A stretch of DNA of 64,000 bases from Tsukamurella pseudospumae (GCF_001575205.1 NZ_LSRE01000050.1:124001-188000); one strand, 5' to 3'; shown: positions 45,938 to 54,788, numbered from the stretch's first letter. Made by a program: numbers and translations. Notes: generated from the letters alone by a model not told the origin.

Positions 45938-46807
45938 CTATCGCAGTGTGTTGATGATCGCGCTGAAGTCTAGGCCCCCGTTGTCCTGCGCGAACGCCGC
46001 GTACAGCGAGGCGGCGTGCGTGCCGAGCGGCGCGGTCGATCCGGTGGACGCGACGGCGTCCATGGCCAGCCCCAGGTCCTTGTTCATCAGGGCCGTCGCG
46101 AAGCCGGGCTTGAACTCGTTGCCCGACGGTGCCCCCGCCACCGGCCCGGGGACGGGGCAGTTGGTGTGCAGCGACCAGCAGTTGCCGGTGGCGCCGGTGA
46201 CCACGTCGTACAGCGCCTGATCGGCGAGGCCCAGCTTCTCGGCGAGTACGAAGGCCTCGCCGACGACGATCTGCTGGACTGCGAGGATCATGTTGTTGCA
46301 CACCTTGGCGGCCTGCCCGTTGCCGGAGCCACCGCAGTGGATCACCTTGCCCGCCATCGGATCCAGCACGGGCTGCGCCGCAGCGAAGGCCGCATCGTCG
46401 CCGCCCACCATGAACGCCAGCGTCCCGGCGTCGGCACCCTTGACACCGCCGGAGACGGGGGCGTCGACCTGCTTCATCCCCGCGGCCTCGGCCTGCGCGT
46501 GCACCGCGCGGGCGTCGTCGACGGAGATGGTGGAGCTGTCGATGAACAGCGTGCCCGGCGCGGCGTGCGAGAGGACGGAGTCGTACACCGCTTTCACGAT
46601 GGCGCCGCTGGGCAACATCGTGACCACGGCGCCCGCACCCTGCACGGCCTCCTCGGCCGTATCGATCACGGTGACGCCGGCCGCGCGGGCTGCGTCCTGC
46701 GCCGCGGGGACGAGGTCGAAGCCGCGGACGGTGTGCCCGGCGGCGACCAGATTCTTGGCCATCGGGCCGCCCATGTGGCCGAGGCCGAGGAATGCGATCG
46801 TGCTCAT
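45938..46807 (-). CDS. mmsB: 3-Hydroxyisobutyrate dehydrogenase MmsB
   Basis: This NAD-dependent enzyme of valine catabolism oxidises 3-hydroxyisobutyrate to methylmalonate semialdehyde. The 289-residue protein has a Rossmann motif GLGHMGGPMAKNL near 8-20, the substrate motif DAPVSGGVKGA near 115-125 and the catalytic Lys in GQAAKVCNN. ATG at 46807 lies 11 bases after the acyl-CoA dehydrogenase stop, with AGGAGG upstream. Tartronate semialdehyde reductases are the close alternative, but the neighbours settle it. Confidence 0.93.
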   Translation of the reverse strand: MSTIAFLGLGHMGGPMAKNLVAAGHTVRGFDLVPAAQDAARAAGVTVIDTAEEAVQGAGAVVTMLPSGAIVKAVYDSVLSHAAPGTLFIDSSTISVDDARAVHAQAEAAGMKQVDAPVSGGVKGADAGTLAFMVGGDDAAFAAAQPVLDPMAGKVIHCGGSGNGQAAKVCNNMILAVQQIVVGEAFVLAEKLGLADQALYDVVTGATGNCWSLHTNCPVPGPVAGAPSGNEFKPGFATALMNKDLGLAMDAVASTGSTAPLGTHAASLYAAFAQDNGGLDFSAIINTLR

Positions 46808-46818
46808 GAAGGTTCCTC

Positions 46819-47982
46819 CTACTTGCCCTGGACGCGGGCGGCCTCGGCGCGGCCGATCACCATCCGCATGATCTCGTTGGTGCCCTCGAGGATCCGGTTC
46901 ACGCGCAGGTCGCGAACGATCTTCTCGACACCCGTCTCGTGCAGGTAGCCGTAGCCGCCGTGCAGCTGGAGCGCCTGGTCCGCGACCTGGAAGCAGGTCT
47001 CGGTGACGAACTTCTTTGCCATGGCGCAGAGCTCGACCTTGTCGGGGTCGTTCTCGTCGAGAGCGGTCGCGGCCCGCCACAGGATCAGCCGCGAGGCCTC
47101 GAGCGAGGTCGCCATGTCGGCGAGCGCGAACCGGATGGTCGGCTCGTCGATCAGCTTGCGACCGAAGGTCTCCCGCTCGGTCATGTAGCGCAGCGCGAGG
47201 TCGTACGCGGCCTGCGCACCGCCCAGCGAGCACGCTGCGATGTTGAGGCGGCCTCCGTTGAGTCCGTTCATCGCGATGCCGAAGCCCTTGCCGGCACCGT
47301 CGGTCCCGCCGAGCATGCGCGACGCGGGGATCCGCACGTTCTCGAAGATCACCTGCGTGGTGGGCTGGCTGTGCCAGCCCATCTTCACCTCGGGCGGACC
47401 GAAGGACAGGCCCGGAGTTCCCCTGTCCACCAGGAAGGTCGAGATGCCGCGGGCGCCCTCGCCCTCACTGCGCGCCATGACCACGTACAGGTCGGACGCG
47501 CCGCCGCCGGAGATGAACTGCTTCGTGCCGTTGAGGACGATGTCATCGCCGTCACGCTCGGCCTTGGTGGTCAGCGACGCCGCGTCCGAACCGGCTCCCG
47601 GCTCGGTGAGGCAGTAGCTGGCCATGACGTCCATCGGCGCGAGCTTGGGGATCCACTCCTGCCGCTGCTCCTCGGAGCCGTAGGTGTCGACCATCCAGGT
47701 GCACATGTTGTGGATGGAGATGAACGCCGCGGTCACCGGGTCGCCCTTGGCGAGCTCCTCGAAGATGCGGACGCCGTCGAGCCGGCGCAGGCCGGACCCG
47801 CCCACGTCCTCGCGGGTGTAGATGGCGGCCATGCCGAGGCTGCCCGCCTCCTTCATCTCCGCCACCGGGAAGTGCTTGGTGGCATCCCATTCGAGCGCGT
47901 AGGGCGCGAGGCGCTTGCGGGAGAAATCGCGCGCCATCTCGACGATGGCGAGGTCGTCGCCCGTCAGATTCGGGTAGGGCAC
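46819..47982 (-). CDS. Acyl-CoA dehydrogenase, probable isobutyryl-CoA dehydrogenase
   Basis: This FAD-dependent enzyme puts a double bond into a short branched acyl-CoA. The 387-residue protein has the usual three-domain fold, with the substrate segment YCLTEPGAGSDAASL near 122-136, GERETFGRK-like region TERETFGRKL, and the catalytic Glu366 in ILEGTNEIMR. Glu at this end position is found in short and branched-chain members. The GTG start at 47982 is nine bases after mmsA. Its place between mmsA and mmsB indicates isobutyryl-CoA in valine breakdown. No enoyl-CoA hydratase or hydroxyisobutyryl-CoA hydrolase gene is in the operon. Confidence 0.88.
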   Translation of the reverse strand: MPYPNLTGDDLAIVEMARDFSRKRLAPYALEWDATKHFPVAEMKEAGSLGMAAIYTREDVGGSGLRRLDGVRIFEELAKGDPVTAAFISIHNMCTWMVDTYGSEEQRQEWIPKLAPMDVMASYCLTEPGAGSDAASLTTKAERDGDDIVLNGTKQFISGGGASDLYVVMARSEGEGARGISTFLVDRGTPGLSFGPPEVKMGWHSQPTTQVIFENVRIPASRMLGGTDGAGKGFGIAMNGLNGGRLNIAACSLGGAQAAYDLALRYMTERETFGRKLIDEPTIRFALADMATSLEASRLILWRAATALDENDPDKVELCAMAKKFVTETCFQVADQALQLHGGYGYLHETGVEKIVRDLRVNRILEGTNEIMRMVIGRAEAARVQGK

Positions 47983-47991
47983 GTGGCGCTC

Positions 47992-49515
47992 CTAGTGCAT
48001 CGTGGGGATGGAGAACTCCGCGCCGTCCTTGATGCCCGAGGGCCAGCGCGAGGTCACCGTCTTGGTCTTGGTGTAGAAGAGGATCGAGTGCGGGCCGTGC
48101 TGGTTGAGGTCGCCGAAGCCGGACCGCTTCCAGCCGCCGAAGGTGTGGTACGCCACGGGAACCGGGATCGGGACGTTGACGCCGACCATGCCTACCTCGA
48201 CGCGGGCCACGAAGTCGCGAGCGGCGTCGCCGTCGCGGGTGAAGATCGCCACGCCGTTGCCGTACTCGTGCTCGGTGGGCAGCGCGAGGGCCTCCTCGTA
48301 GGTGTTCGCGCGGACGATGCACAGCACCGGGCCGAAGATCTCGTCCGTGTAGATCGACATGTCCTTGGTGACATGGTCGAACAGCGTCGGGCCGAGGTAG
48401 TTGCCGCCGGAGAGGTCGGCGTCGCCGAAGGTCAGCTCGTCGCTGGTGCGCTCGCGACCGTCGACCACGAGATCGGCGCCGGCGTCCACGCCCTGCTGGA
48501 TGTAGCTCTTGGTCCGCTCCACCGCGGCCGGCGTGATGAGCGGCCCGTAGTCGGCCTTCGGGTCGTGGCTGTGGCCCACGCGCAGCGCGGTGACGCGCTC
48601 GACGAGGCGCTCGCGCAGACGGTTCGCCGTCTCCTCACCGACCGGCACGGCCACCGAGATCGCCATGCAGCGCTCGCCGGCGGAGCCGTAGCCGGCACCG
48701 ATCAAGGCGTCGACGGCCTGGTCCAGGTCGGCGTCCGGGAGGATCACCATGTGGTTCTTGGCGCCGCCGAAGGCCTGGCTGCGCTTGCCGTTGCGGGCAC
48801 AGGTCTCGTAGATGTACTGCGCGATGTCCGAGCTGCCGACGAAGCCGACGGCCTTGACGTCGGGGTTGTTCAGCAGGGCGTCGACGGACTCCTTGTCGCC
48901 GTGAACGACCTGGAAGACGCCCTCGGGCAGTCCGGCCTCGATGAACAGCTCGGCCAGGCGCACCGGCACGGAGGGGTCGCGCTCGGAGGGCTTGAGGATG
49001 AAGGCGTTGCCGCAGGCCAGGGCCGGGCCGGCCTTCCACAGCGGGATCATGGCCGGGAAGTTGAAGGGCGTGATGCCGGCGACGACGCCGAGCGGTTGGC
49101 GCATCGAGTAGACGTCGATGCCGGTGCCGGCTCCCTCGGTGTACTCGCCCTTGAGCAGGTGCGGGATGCCGATGGAGAACTCGATGACCTCGATGCCGCG
49201 CTGGATGTCGCCCTTGGCATCGGCGACCGTCTTGCCGTGCTCGCTGGAGAGCAGCGAGGCCAGCTCGTCCACGTTCTGGTGGACCAGGTCGATGAACTTC
49301 ATGAACACGCGGGCACGGCGCTGCGGGTTGAACGCGGCCCACTGCACCTGCGCCTTCTTGGCGCGCGCGACGACGTCGTCCACCTCGGCGGTGCTGGCGA
49401 GCGGGACGGTGGCCTGCACCTGACCCGTGCTCGGGTCGAAGACATCCGCGGTGCGGCCGGTGCCCTCCACCCGGCGACCGTCGATGAAATGCGGAATGGT
49501 GCGCACATCAGCCAT
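47992..49515 (-). CDS. mmsA: Methylmalonate-semialdehyde dehydrogenase (CoA-acylating) MmsA
   Basis: This enzyme converts methylmalonate semialdehyde, NAD+ and CoA to propionyl-CoA in valine and thymine catabolism. The 507-residue aldehyde dehydrogenase has the substrate motif ITPFNFPAMIPLW near 148-160, the catalytic Cys283 in GSAGERCMAIS and the NAD segment GFVGSSDIAQYI. ATG at 49515 begins MADVRTIPHF and follows AAGGA. The open frame extends upstream through the promoter palindrome and is not used. It is the first gene of the operon. Confidence 0.94.
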   Translation of the reverse strand: MADVRTIPHFIDGRRVEGTGRTADVFDPSTGQVQATVPLASTAEVDDVVARAKKAQVQWAAFNPQRRARVFMKFIDLVHQNVDELASLLSSEHGKTVADAKGDIQRGIEVIEFSIGIPHLLKGEYTEGAGTGIDVYSMRQPLGVVAGITPFNFPAMIPLWKAGPALACGNAFILKPSERDPSVPVRLAELFIEAGLPEGVFQVVHGDKESVDALLNNPDVKAVGFVGSSDIAQYIYETCARNGKRSQAFGGAKNHMVILPDADLDQAVDALIGAGYGSAGERCMAISVAVPVGEETANRLRERLVERVTALRVGHSHDPKADYGPLITPAAVERTKSYIQQGVDAGADLVVDGRERTSDELTFGDADLSGGNYLGPTLFDHVTKDMSIYTDEIFGPVLCIVRANTYEEALALPTEHEYGNGVAIFTRDGDAARDFVARVEVGMVGVNVPIPVPVAYHTFGGWKRSGFGDLNQHGPHSILFYTKTKTVTSRWPSGIKDGAEFSIPTMH

Positions 49516-49575
49516 GGTGTGTCCTTCTCTCTCGATCGAGGTCCATCGCGAAGCTTGCGCGATGTGTTGGCCATC

Positions 49576-49604
49576 ACTATATACTTGGATATCCAAGTAA
49601 TCAA
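49576..49604 (-). promoter_or_regulatory. mmsA promoter with operator-filled spacer
   Basis: On the minus strand a -35 box TTGATT (49604-49599) and a -10 box TATAGT (49581-49576) are 17 bases apart. The spacer is exactly the operator palindrome less one base. A second, plus-strand pair for the acyl-CoA synthetase (TTGGCC at 49567-49572, TATCCA at 49590-49595, 17-base spacer) also covers the palindrome. Binding of one regulator should therefore block both genes. Confidence 0.6.
49582..49599. promoter_or_regulatory. Perfect 18-bp operator palindrome
   Basis: TACTTGGATATCCAAGTA is a perfect palindrome centred between 49590 and 49591, in the 104-base gap between mmsA and the acyl-CoA synthetase gene. 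Its size fits a MarR dimer site, and the operon's last gene encodes a MarR protein. Confidence 0.85.
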
Positions 49605-49619
49605 CCGGAGGATCTGAAA

Positions 49620-51287
49620 GTGGCTAGCACACAGGGGTATCGAGACTTCCTCGCCGCGCGCGACCTGCTGGTCGAACTCGCCGACGACTACGAGGCCGCT
49701 CGCGAGCGGTTCAGTTGGCCGCAGCTCGACGATTGGAATTTCGCCCTCGACTGGTTCGACCGGGTAGCAGAGGGCAACGACTCCCCCGCGCTCTGGATCG
49801 TCGAGGAGGACGGTTCCGAGTCGAAGTTCAGCTACGCCGCGATGAGCGCCCGGAGCAATCGCGTCGCCAACTGGCTGTGCGAGCGCGGCGTGCAGCCCGG
49901 CGACCGGATCCTGCTGATGCTCAGCAACCAGGTCGAGCTGTGGGACATCATGCTCGCCGCGATCAAGCTCGGCGCCGTCGTCATCCCCGCGACCACGCTG
50001 CTCGCCGAGGGCGACATCGCGGACCGCATCGCGCGCGGCGGCGCCAAGCACGTCATCGTCCGGAGCGAGCTCGCCGAGCGCGTCCCCGCGGAGGCGCAGG
50101 TCACCCGGATCGCCGTCGGCGATCCCGTGCCGGACTGGGAGGCCTTCGCCGCGGCGTACACGGCACCGTCGGACTTCACCCCCTCGCACGTCACGCACGC
50201 GGACGACACCCTGCTGCTCTACTTCACCTCCGGAACCACCAGCGCCCCCAAGCTGGTCGAGCACACCCACGCGAGCTACCCCGTGGGTCACCTGTCGACG
50301 ATGTACTGGATCGGGCTGCGCCCCGGCGACGTGCACCTCAACGTCAGCTCGCCCGGCTGGGCGAAGCACGCGTGGAGCAATGTCTTCACGCCGTGGATCG
50401 CGCAGGCCTGCGTCTTCATCTACAACTACAACCGGTTCGACGCCGCCGCTCTGATGGGGCAGATGGAGCGGGCGGGCGTCACCAGCTTCTGCGCACCGCC
50501 CACGGTGTGGCGCATGCTGATCCAGGCCGACCTCAGCGCGCTGACGACGCCGCCGCGCGTCGTCGTCGGCGCGGGCGAGCCGCTCAACCCCGAGGTGATC
50601 TCCCGGGTGCGCGACGCGTGGGGCGTCACGATCCGCGACGGCTTCGGCCAGACTGAGACCACGGTGCAGGTCGCGAACACGCCGGGACAGCCCCTCAAGG
50701 ACGGCTCGATGGGGCGCCCGTGCCCGGGCTACGACGTGGTGCTCGTCGACCCCGCGACCGGCGAGCAGGGGGTCGACGAGGGCGAGATCTGCCTGCGCCT
50801 GGACCCGCGGCCACTCGGCCTCATGGTCGGCTACCACGGCGATCCCGAGAAGACGGCCAAGGTGATGGACGGCGGCGTCTACCACACCGGCGACGTGGCC
50901 TCGAGAGATGCGGAGGGCTACCTGACCTACGTCGGCCGCACCGACGACGTCTTCAAGTCCAGCGACTACAAGATCAGCCCGTTCGAGCTGGAATCCGTTC
51001 TCCTGGAGCATGACGCGGTGGCCGAGGCCGCCGTCGTCCCCGCGCCCGACGAGCTGCGCCTCGCGGTACCGAAGGCGTACATCGTGCTCGCCGAGGGCTT
51101 CTCCCCCGACGAGACGACCGCGCGGTCGATCTTCGATTACAGCCGTGAGCACCTCGCGCCCTACAAGCGCGTGCGCCGTATCGCCTTCGCCGATCTCCCG
51201 AAGACGATCAGCGGCAAGATCCGCCGGGTGGAGCTGCGCAAGGCCGAGGAGCAGGGCCTGACCTCCGCGGAGTTCCGCGAGTCCTGA
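49620..51287 (+). CDS. AMP-forming acyl-CoA synthetase, medium/short-chain type
   Basis: This 555-residue adenylating enzyme activates a carboxylic acid to its CoA thioester. The P-loop-like motif is YFTSGTTSAPK near 201-211, the adenylate motif FGQTETT near 342-348, and the catalytic Lys is in KTISGKIRR near 527. Overall shape matches the ACSM/acetyl-CoA-synthetase-like family. Being divergent from the valine operon with a shared operator suggests a branched short-chain acid such as isobutyrate or a related acid. The GTG at 49620 follows GGAGGATC with good spacing. Confidence 0.87.
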   Translation: MASTQGYRDFLAARDLLVELADDYEAARERFSWPQLDDWNFALDWFDRVAEGNDSPALWIVEEDGSESKFSYAAMSARSNRVANWLCERGVQPGDRILLMLSNQVELWDIMLAAIKLGAVVIPATTLLAEGDIADRIARGGAKHVIVRSELAERVPAEAQVTRIAVGDPVPDWEAFAAAYTAPSDFTPSHVTHADDTLLLYFTSGTTSAPKLVEHTHASYPVGHLSTMYWIGLRPGDVHLNVSSPGWAKHAWSNVFTPWIAQACVFIYNYNRFDAAALMGQMERAGVTSFCAPPTVWRMLIQADLSALTTPPRVVVGAGEPLNPEVISRVRDAWGVTIRDGFGQTETTVQVANTPGQPLKDGSMGRPCPGYDVVLVDPATGEQGVDEGEICLRLDPRPLGLMVGYHGDPEKTAKVMDGGVYHTGDVASRDAEGYLTYVGRTDDVFKSSDYKISPFELESVLLEHDAVAEAAVVPAPDELRLAVPKAYIVLAEGFSPDETTARSIFDYSREHLAPYKRVRRIAFADLPKTISGKIRRVELRKAEEQGLTSAEFRES

Positions 51288-51303
51288 CGAGAGCACTCCC
51301 GCT

Positions 51304-51336
51304 GCGGCGGCGATCCGGATTCCGGGTCGCCGCCGC
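51304..51336. terminator. Bidirectional hairpin terminator
   Basis: GCGGCGGCGA at 51304-51313 pairs with TCGCCGCCGC at 51327-51336, and CCGG pairs with CCGG inside the loop. It lies between two convergent genes (acyl-CoA synthetase stop at 51287 and TetR stop at 51343). There is no U-run, as is common in actinobacteria. Confidence 0.75.
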
Positions 51337-51342
51337 ACTCGT

Positions 51343-51903
51343 TCAGCGCCTGGACGCGGGGGCGAGCATCGCGGCGACCGCGGACCGCCATCGAGCCTCG
51401 GAATCACCTGCGCACCAGGCCCGCAGCGCCGCGCCGACGATGCCGTAGGCCATCGCCCCGGCGTCGACGCCGGGGCGGATCGAGCCCATGACCAGAAGGT
51501 TCGCCACCACAGCGGTGACCCCCTCGAACCCGGCGGCATCGTCGCCGAGGACCTCGGCCGCGGCGCCGCGCAGCCCCGGCCGCGCGGCGAGCAGCCGAGC
51601 CAGGGCCGTGGCCGGGGGCTGCGGCAGCCCCGCCAACGCCGAACACACTTCCTCCGCGACATCCCCCGTGCCGCCGACGGCGTTCCCCGCCTCCGTGCCG
51701 AGCAGGAAGCTGCGATCGACCGCATAGGCGGCGAGGAAGCCCTCGAAGTCGCCGAAGTGCGCGTGCAGGAGTCCGGTCGCGACGCCGGCCTGCACCGTGA
51801 CCGCGCGACCCGTGAGCCCGTCCACGCCGGCACGCAGGATCACCGCTTCGGCGGCCTCGAACAGGCGCTGCCGGGCACCGTCGATCGCGATTCCCCTGGG
51901 CAC
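51343..51903 (-). CDS. TetR-family regulator, divergent from FAD monooxygenase
   Basis: This 186-residue protein has a short N-terminal helix-turn-helix (about 10-55, FEAAEAVILRAGVDGLTGRA and VATGLLHAHFGDFEG) and a helical ligand domain. GTG at 51903 is the chosen start; no ribosome site stands out. Two copies of a TGAACA-N3/4-GCTCA motif lie between it and the monooxygenase gene, which is the expected target. The ligand is not known. Confidence 0.8.
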   Translation of the reverse strand: MPRGIAIDGARQRLFEAAEAVILRAGVDGLTGRAVTVQAGVATGLLHAHFGDFEGFLAAYAVDRSFLLGTEAGNAVGGTGDVAEEVCSALAGLPQPPATALARLLAARPGLRGAAAEVLGDDAAGFEGVTAVVANLLVMGSIRPGVDAGAMAYGIVGAALRAWCAGDSEARWRSAVAAMLAPASRR

Positions 51904-51935
51904 GGCACCGATCCTAGCCCACCTTGCATCGATGG

Positions 51936-51977
51936 TGAACAGTCGCTCATACTGGTTTGAACACTTGCTCAAACCAG
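51936..51977. promoter_or_regulatory. Tandem TetR operators upstream of the FAD monooxygenase
   Basis: TGAACAGTCGCTCA at 51936-51949 and TGAACACTTGCTCA at 51958-51971 are spaced exactly 22 bases apart, two helical turns. The second copy overlaps an inverted repeat, CTGGTTTGA at 51952-51960 and TCAAACCAG at 51969-51977. Both sit in the short gap between the TetR gene and the monooxygenase gene, ahead of the latter's AGGAGG ribosome site. Confidence 0.72.
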
Positions 51978-51985
51978 GAGGACGC

Positions 51986-53152
51986 ATGGCCGACCACGAA
52001 CTGCGCATCGTCATCGCGGGGGCCGGGATCGCCGGACTCGCTGCGGCACTGCGGCTGCAGCGCGATGGGCACCGGGTGCTCGTCGTGGAGCGCGCCGCCG
52101 AACGCCGCACCGGCGGCTACCTGGTGAACCTCCTCGGCCCGGGCTTCGACGCAGCGGACGCGCTCGGCCTCGTCCCCGCACTGCGCGAGCGCGACCAGGG
52201 GATCTTCACCTCGCTCCTCGTCCGCGCCGACGGCTCCACCAAGACGACGATGCCCGCCGCGCTCGCCGAACAGTCCCTCGGATCGCGGGCGCTGACGGTG
52301 TTCCGCGGGGACCTCGAGGCGGTCCTGTTCGAGGCGCTCGGCGGTGCCGCCGAGGTCCGGTTCGGCACGTCGGTCACCGCGGTGACCGACGGTGCCGCCG
52401 GCCCCCTCCAGGTCACGCTCAGCGACGGCAGCGAGCACGAAGCGGACCTGCTGATCGGTGCGGACGGGCTGCACTCGGGGGTCCGCGAGCTGGTCTTCGG
52501 ACCCAAGGCCCAGTACGTCCGCGACCTCGGCCACGCGGTAATCGCGTTCCCCATGGAGGCGGCGCCCGAGGGGCTCCCGGAGCAGACAGCGAGCACCTTC
52601 ATCGACGTCGGCCGGACCGCGGCGGTGTTCCGGCCGCGGGGCGGCGCACCGTCGGCCTTCTTCACGTACCGGACCGACGAAACGCCACGCGGCCCCGTCG
52701 AAGCCCTGGCGGAACATTTCGGAGACCTCTCCGGCCCCGTGCACGAGGCGGCGCGCTGGAGCGCCGACACCGACGACGCGTACGTCGACTCCGTCAGCCA
52801 GGTGGTGATGGACGCGTGGTCGCGCGGCCGCGTCGTGCTGCTCGGCGACGCCGCGTGGTGCGTCTCCCTGTTCGCCGGCCACGGCGCGGGGCTCGCCCTG
52901 GCCGGGGCCGACCGGTTGGGCGCCGCCCTCCTCGACCACCCCGGCGAGCTCAGCGACGCTGCGCGGGAGTGGGAAACCGGGCTGCGCGAGGAAGTCCGTA
53001 CCCGGCAGCGGCAGGCTCGCGCGGGCATGGCCAGGTTCGCTCCCCCGAGTCGGTTCCACGTCCACGTGCAGGACCTGATGATTCGCGCGTTGACGGCTCC
53101 GGTCGTCGGCGGGCTGCTGATGCGTGGGCTGCATCGCGTCACGGAACGGTAA
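51986..53152 (+). CDS. FAD-dependent monooxygenase (p-hydroxybenzoate-hydroxylase fold)
   Basis: This 388-residue flavoprotein hydroxylase has the N-terminal FAD motif GAGIAGLAAALRL near 13-25, a DG motif (LLIGADGLHSGVRE near 153-166) and the GD motif VLLGDAAWCVSLFAGHGAGLAL near 285-305. The family uses NAD(P)H and O2 to hydroxylate aromatics or to inactivate antibiotics such as tetracyclines or rifamycins. The substrate here is unknown. ATG at 51986 follows AGGAGG. TetR control by its divergent neighbour suggests induction by a substrate. Confidence 0.82.
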   Translation: MADHELRIVIAGAGIAGLAAALRLQRDGHRVLVVERAAERRTGGYLVNLLGPGFDAADALGLVPALRERDQGIFTSLLVRADGSTKTTMPAALAEQSLGSRALTVFRGDLEAVLFEALGGAAEVRFGTSVTAVTDGAAGPLQVTLSDGSEHEADLLIGADGLHSGVRELVFGPKAQYVRDLGHAVIAFPMEAAPEGLPEQTASTFIDVGRTAAVFRPRGGAPSAFFTYRTDETPRGPVEALAEHFGDLSGPVHEAARWSADTDDAYVDSVSQVVMDAWSRGRVVLLGDAAWCVSLFAGHGAGLALAGADRLGAALLDHPGELSDAAREWETGLREEVRTRQRQARAGMARFAPPSRFHVHVQDLMIRALTAPVVGGLLMRGLHRVTER

Positions 53153-53224
53153 GAACAGGTCCGTTGCCCGCCGAGGCGATCGCAAATAGCGTGGAAGGGT
53201 TCCCGTCACACGAAGGAGAATCCG

Positions 53225-53707
53225 ATGCCCGAGGTCGCGTTCAAGAACATCCGCTTCGATCCCGAGGGACACCCGTTCAACGAACTCGCGGTCCCGCTCG
53301 CGCAGGCCGTCGGCTACACCGCCGATCTCTCGATCGACCCGCAGTTGGCCCAGTTGCTGCGTCTCCGCGTGGCCCAGGTGAATCGCTGCGCGTTCTGCGC
53401 GGTCCTGCACGGCGAGTCCGCCCGGGATCGCGAGATCCCGCAGGCCAAGATCGATGACCTGACCGCGTACCCGATCTCCGACCTGTTCACCGAGCCGGAG
53501 AAGACCGCCCTGCGGTACTGCGACGCCCTGACCCTGCCGAACGTGGACGAATTCCACGACTTCCACGAGGCGATGACACAGCACTTCACGATCGACCAGA
53601 TCAAGGATGTCGCGGCGGTCGTCGTGAACATGCACGTCTGGACTCGATGGAAGCTGGCACAGGGCCAGACGCCGTACTTCGTGGATGGTGACGGCTCCGC
53701 GAACTGA
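53225..53707 (+). CDS. Carboxymuconolactone decarboxylase/AhpD-like protein
   Basis: This 160-residue helical protein has the AhpD-type redox motif Cys55-x2-Cys58 followed by His62 (RCAFCAVLHGE). Members act as alkylhydroperoxidase partners or as peroxidase-like proteins. The redox motif rules out the non-redox decarboxylase type. ATG at 53225 follows a GAAGGAG ribosome site. It lies 72 bases after the monooxygenase and may be co-transcribed, perhaps to deal with peroxide from it; that link is an inference. Confidence 0.8.
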   Translation: MPEVAFKNIRFDPEGHPFNELAVPLAQAVGYTADLSIDPQLAQLLRLRVAQVNRCAFCAVLHGESARDREIPQAKIDDLTAYPISDLFTEPEKTALRYCDALTLPNVDEFHDFHEAMTQHFTIDQIKDVAAVVVNMHVWTRWKLAQGQTPYFVDGDGSAN

Positions 53708-53788
53708 CGCGCGGCGATTCGTGGCCGGCCGAGGGAACGGTCCGATCGGGCCACGATCTTCGCAGGTCACGAATACACTGGCGGTCTC

Positions 53789-54784
53789 ATGTTGACCTAC
53801 GTGCTCGACGTCCGCGATCTGTCGGACGTGCGCTTCGTGCTCGCTCCGATGACCGAGACCGCGCTGAGCCTGTTCCACCTGAACGGGACGATCAGCACGC
53901 CGGCGCATCTGCAGCGGTGGCAGGACAACGCACAGGCGCAACGCGATCGCTACGACCACCGGCTGATCAGCGCGCTGATCGCGCCGGGCCCGGCGATCCC
54001 GGACTTCCTGACCCCGCTTCCCAGGCCGGGCGTCACGCGGCCCTCGCTCGACGACGGCCTCACGGCGATCGCGACGACCGATCCCGAGCTGATTCACGCT
54101 CAACTGGACCAGCTTCGCGAGGGTGGTGAGCCGTCGCCCCCGCTCAAGCGGCTCCTGGACGACGGTGAGCGCGCGGGGCCCCGGATCGCGGGTGCGATGG
54201 AGCGCTACCACCGCGTGGCGATCGCCCCGGTGTGGGCGGTGGTGAACCGGATCCTCGAGGCGGACATCACGTTCCGCGGCCGAGAACTCGCGATGGGTGG
54301 GCCGACCCAGTTGTTCGACTCACTCGCCCCTCAACTCGAGTGGGACCGCGACGGCCGACTGCGGCTGGACACGGCGTACGTCGGCGAGGAGGGTGAATTC
54401 GCAGCGGCCGGAAGGGGTCTGACGCTGATGCCGAGCGTCTTCGTCACCCGCCTGGTGAGTGCCTACTCCCCCGAGACGGCGGCGCCGCACGTCGGTTACC
54501 CGGCGCGCGGCAGCGCGACTCTCACGGAGTCGACGCGGGTAGTACCGCCCGGGGCGCTGCGACGCCTGATCGGCGGAGCGAAAGCCGATGTGCTGCACGC
54601 ACTCGTCGAGCCGGTGGCGGTCAGCGAACTGGCACGGCGCCTGGAGATCTCGCCGTCGGCGGTGTCCCAGAGCCTGCGCGTGCTCTACGAGAACGGCCTC
54701 ATCGACCGGGCCCGGAGCGGGCGCGAGGTGCTCTATCGCAGGACACCCGACGGTGAGCGGTTGGCGCGCGGCCACCGCCCCTGA
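53789..54784 (+). CDS. ArsR-type winged-helix regulator with an extended N-terminal domain
   Basis: This 331-residue protein has a C-terminal winged helix (about 265-325: VLHALVEPVAVSELARRLEI and SPSAVSQSLRVLYENGLIDR). The N-terminal 250 residues match the layout of a DUF5937-type domain common in actinobacteria, with no known ligand. ATG at 53789 lies nine bases after a TACACT -10-like box and has no ribosome site. It is convergent with a small gene and follows the AhpD-like gene on the same strand. Confidence 0.75.
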   Translation: MLTYVLDVRDLSDVRFVLAPMTETALSLFHLNGTISTPAHLQRWQDNAQAQRDRYDHRLISALIAPGPAIPDFLTPLPRPGVTRPSLDDGLTAIATTDPELIHAQLDQLREGGEPSPPLKRLLDDGERAGPRIAGAMERYHRVAIAPVWAVVNRILEADITFRGRELAMGGPTQLFDSLAPQLEWDRDGRLRLDTAYVGEEGEFAAAGRGLTLMPSVFVTRLVSAYSPETAAPHVGYPARGSATLTESTRVVPPGALRRLIGGAKADVLHALVEPVAVSELARRLEISPSAVSQSLRVLYENGLIDRARSGREVLYRRTPDGERLARGHRP

Positions 54785-54788
54785 TCGA

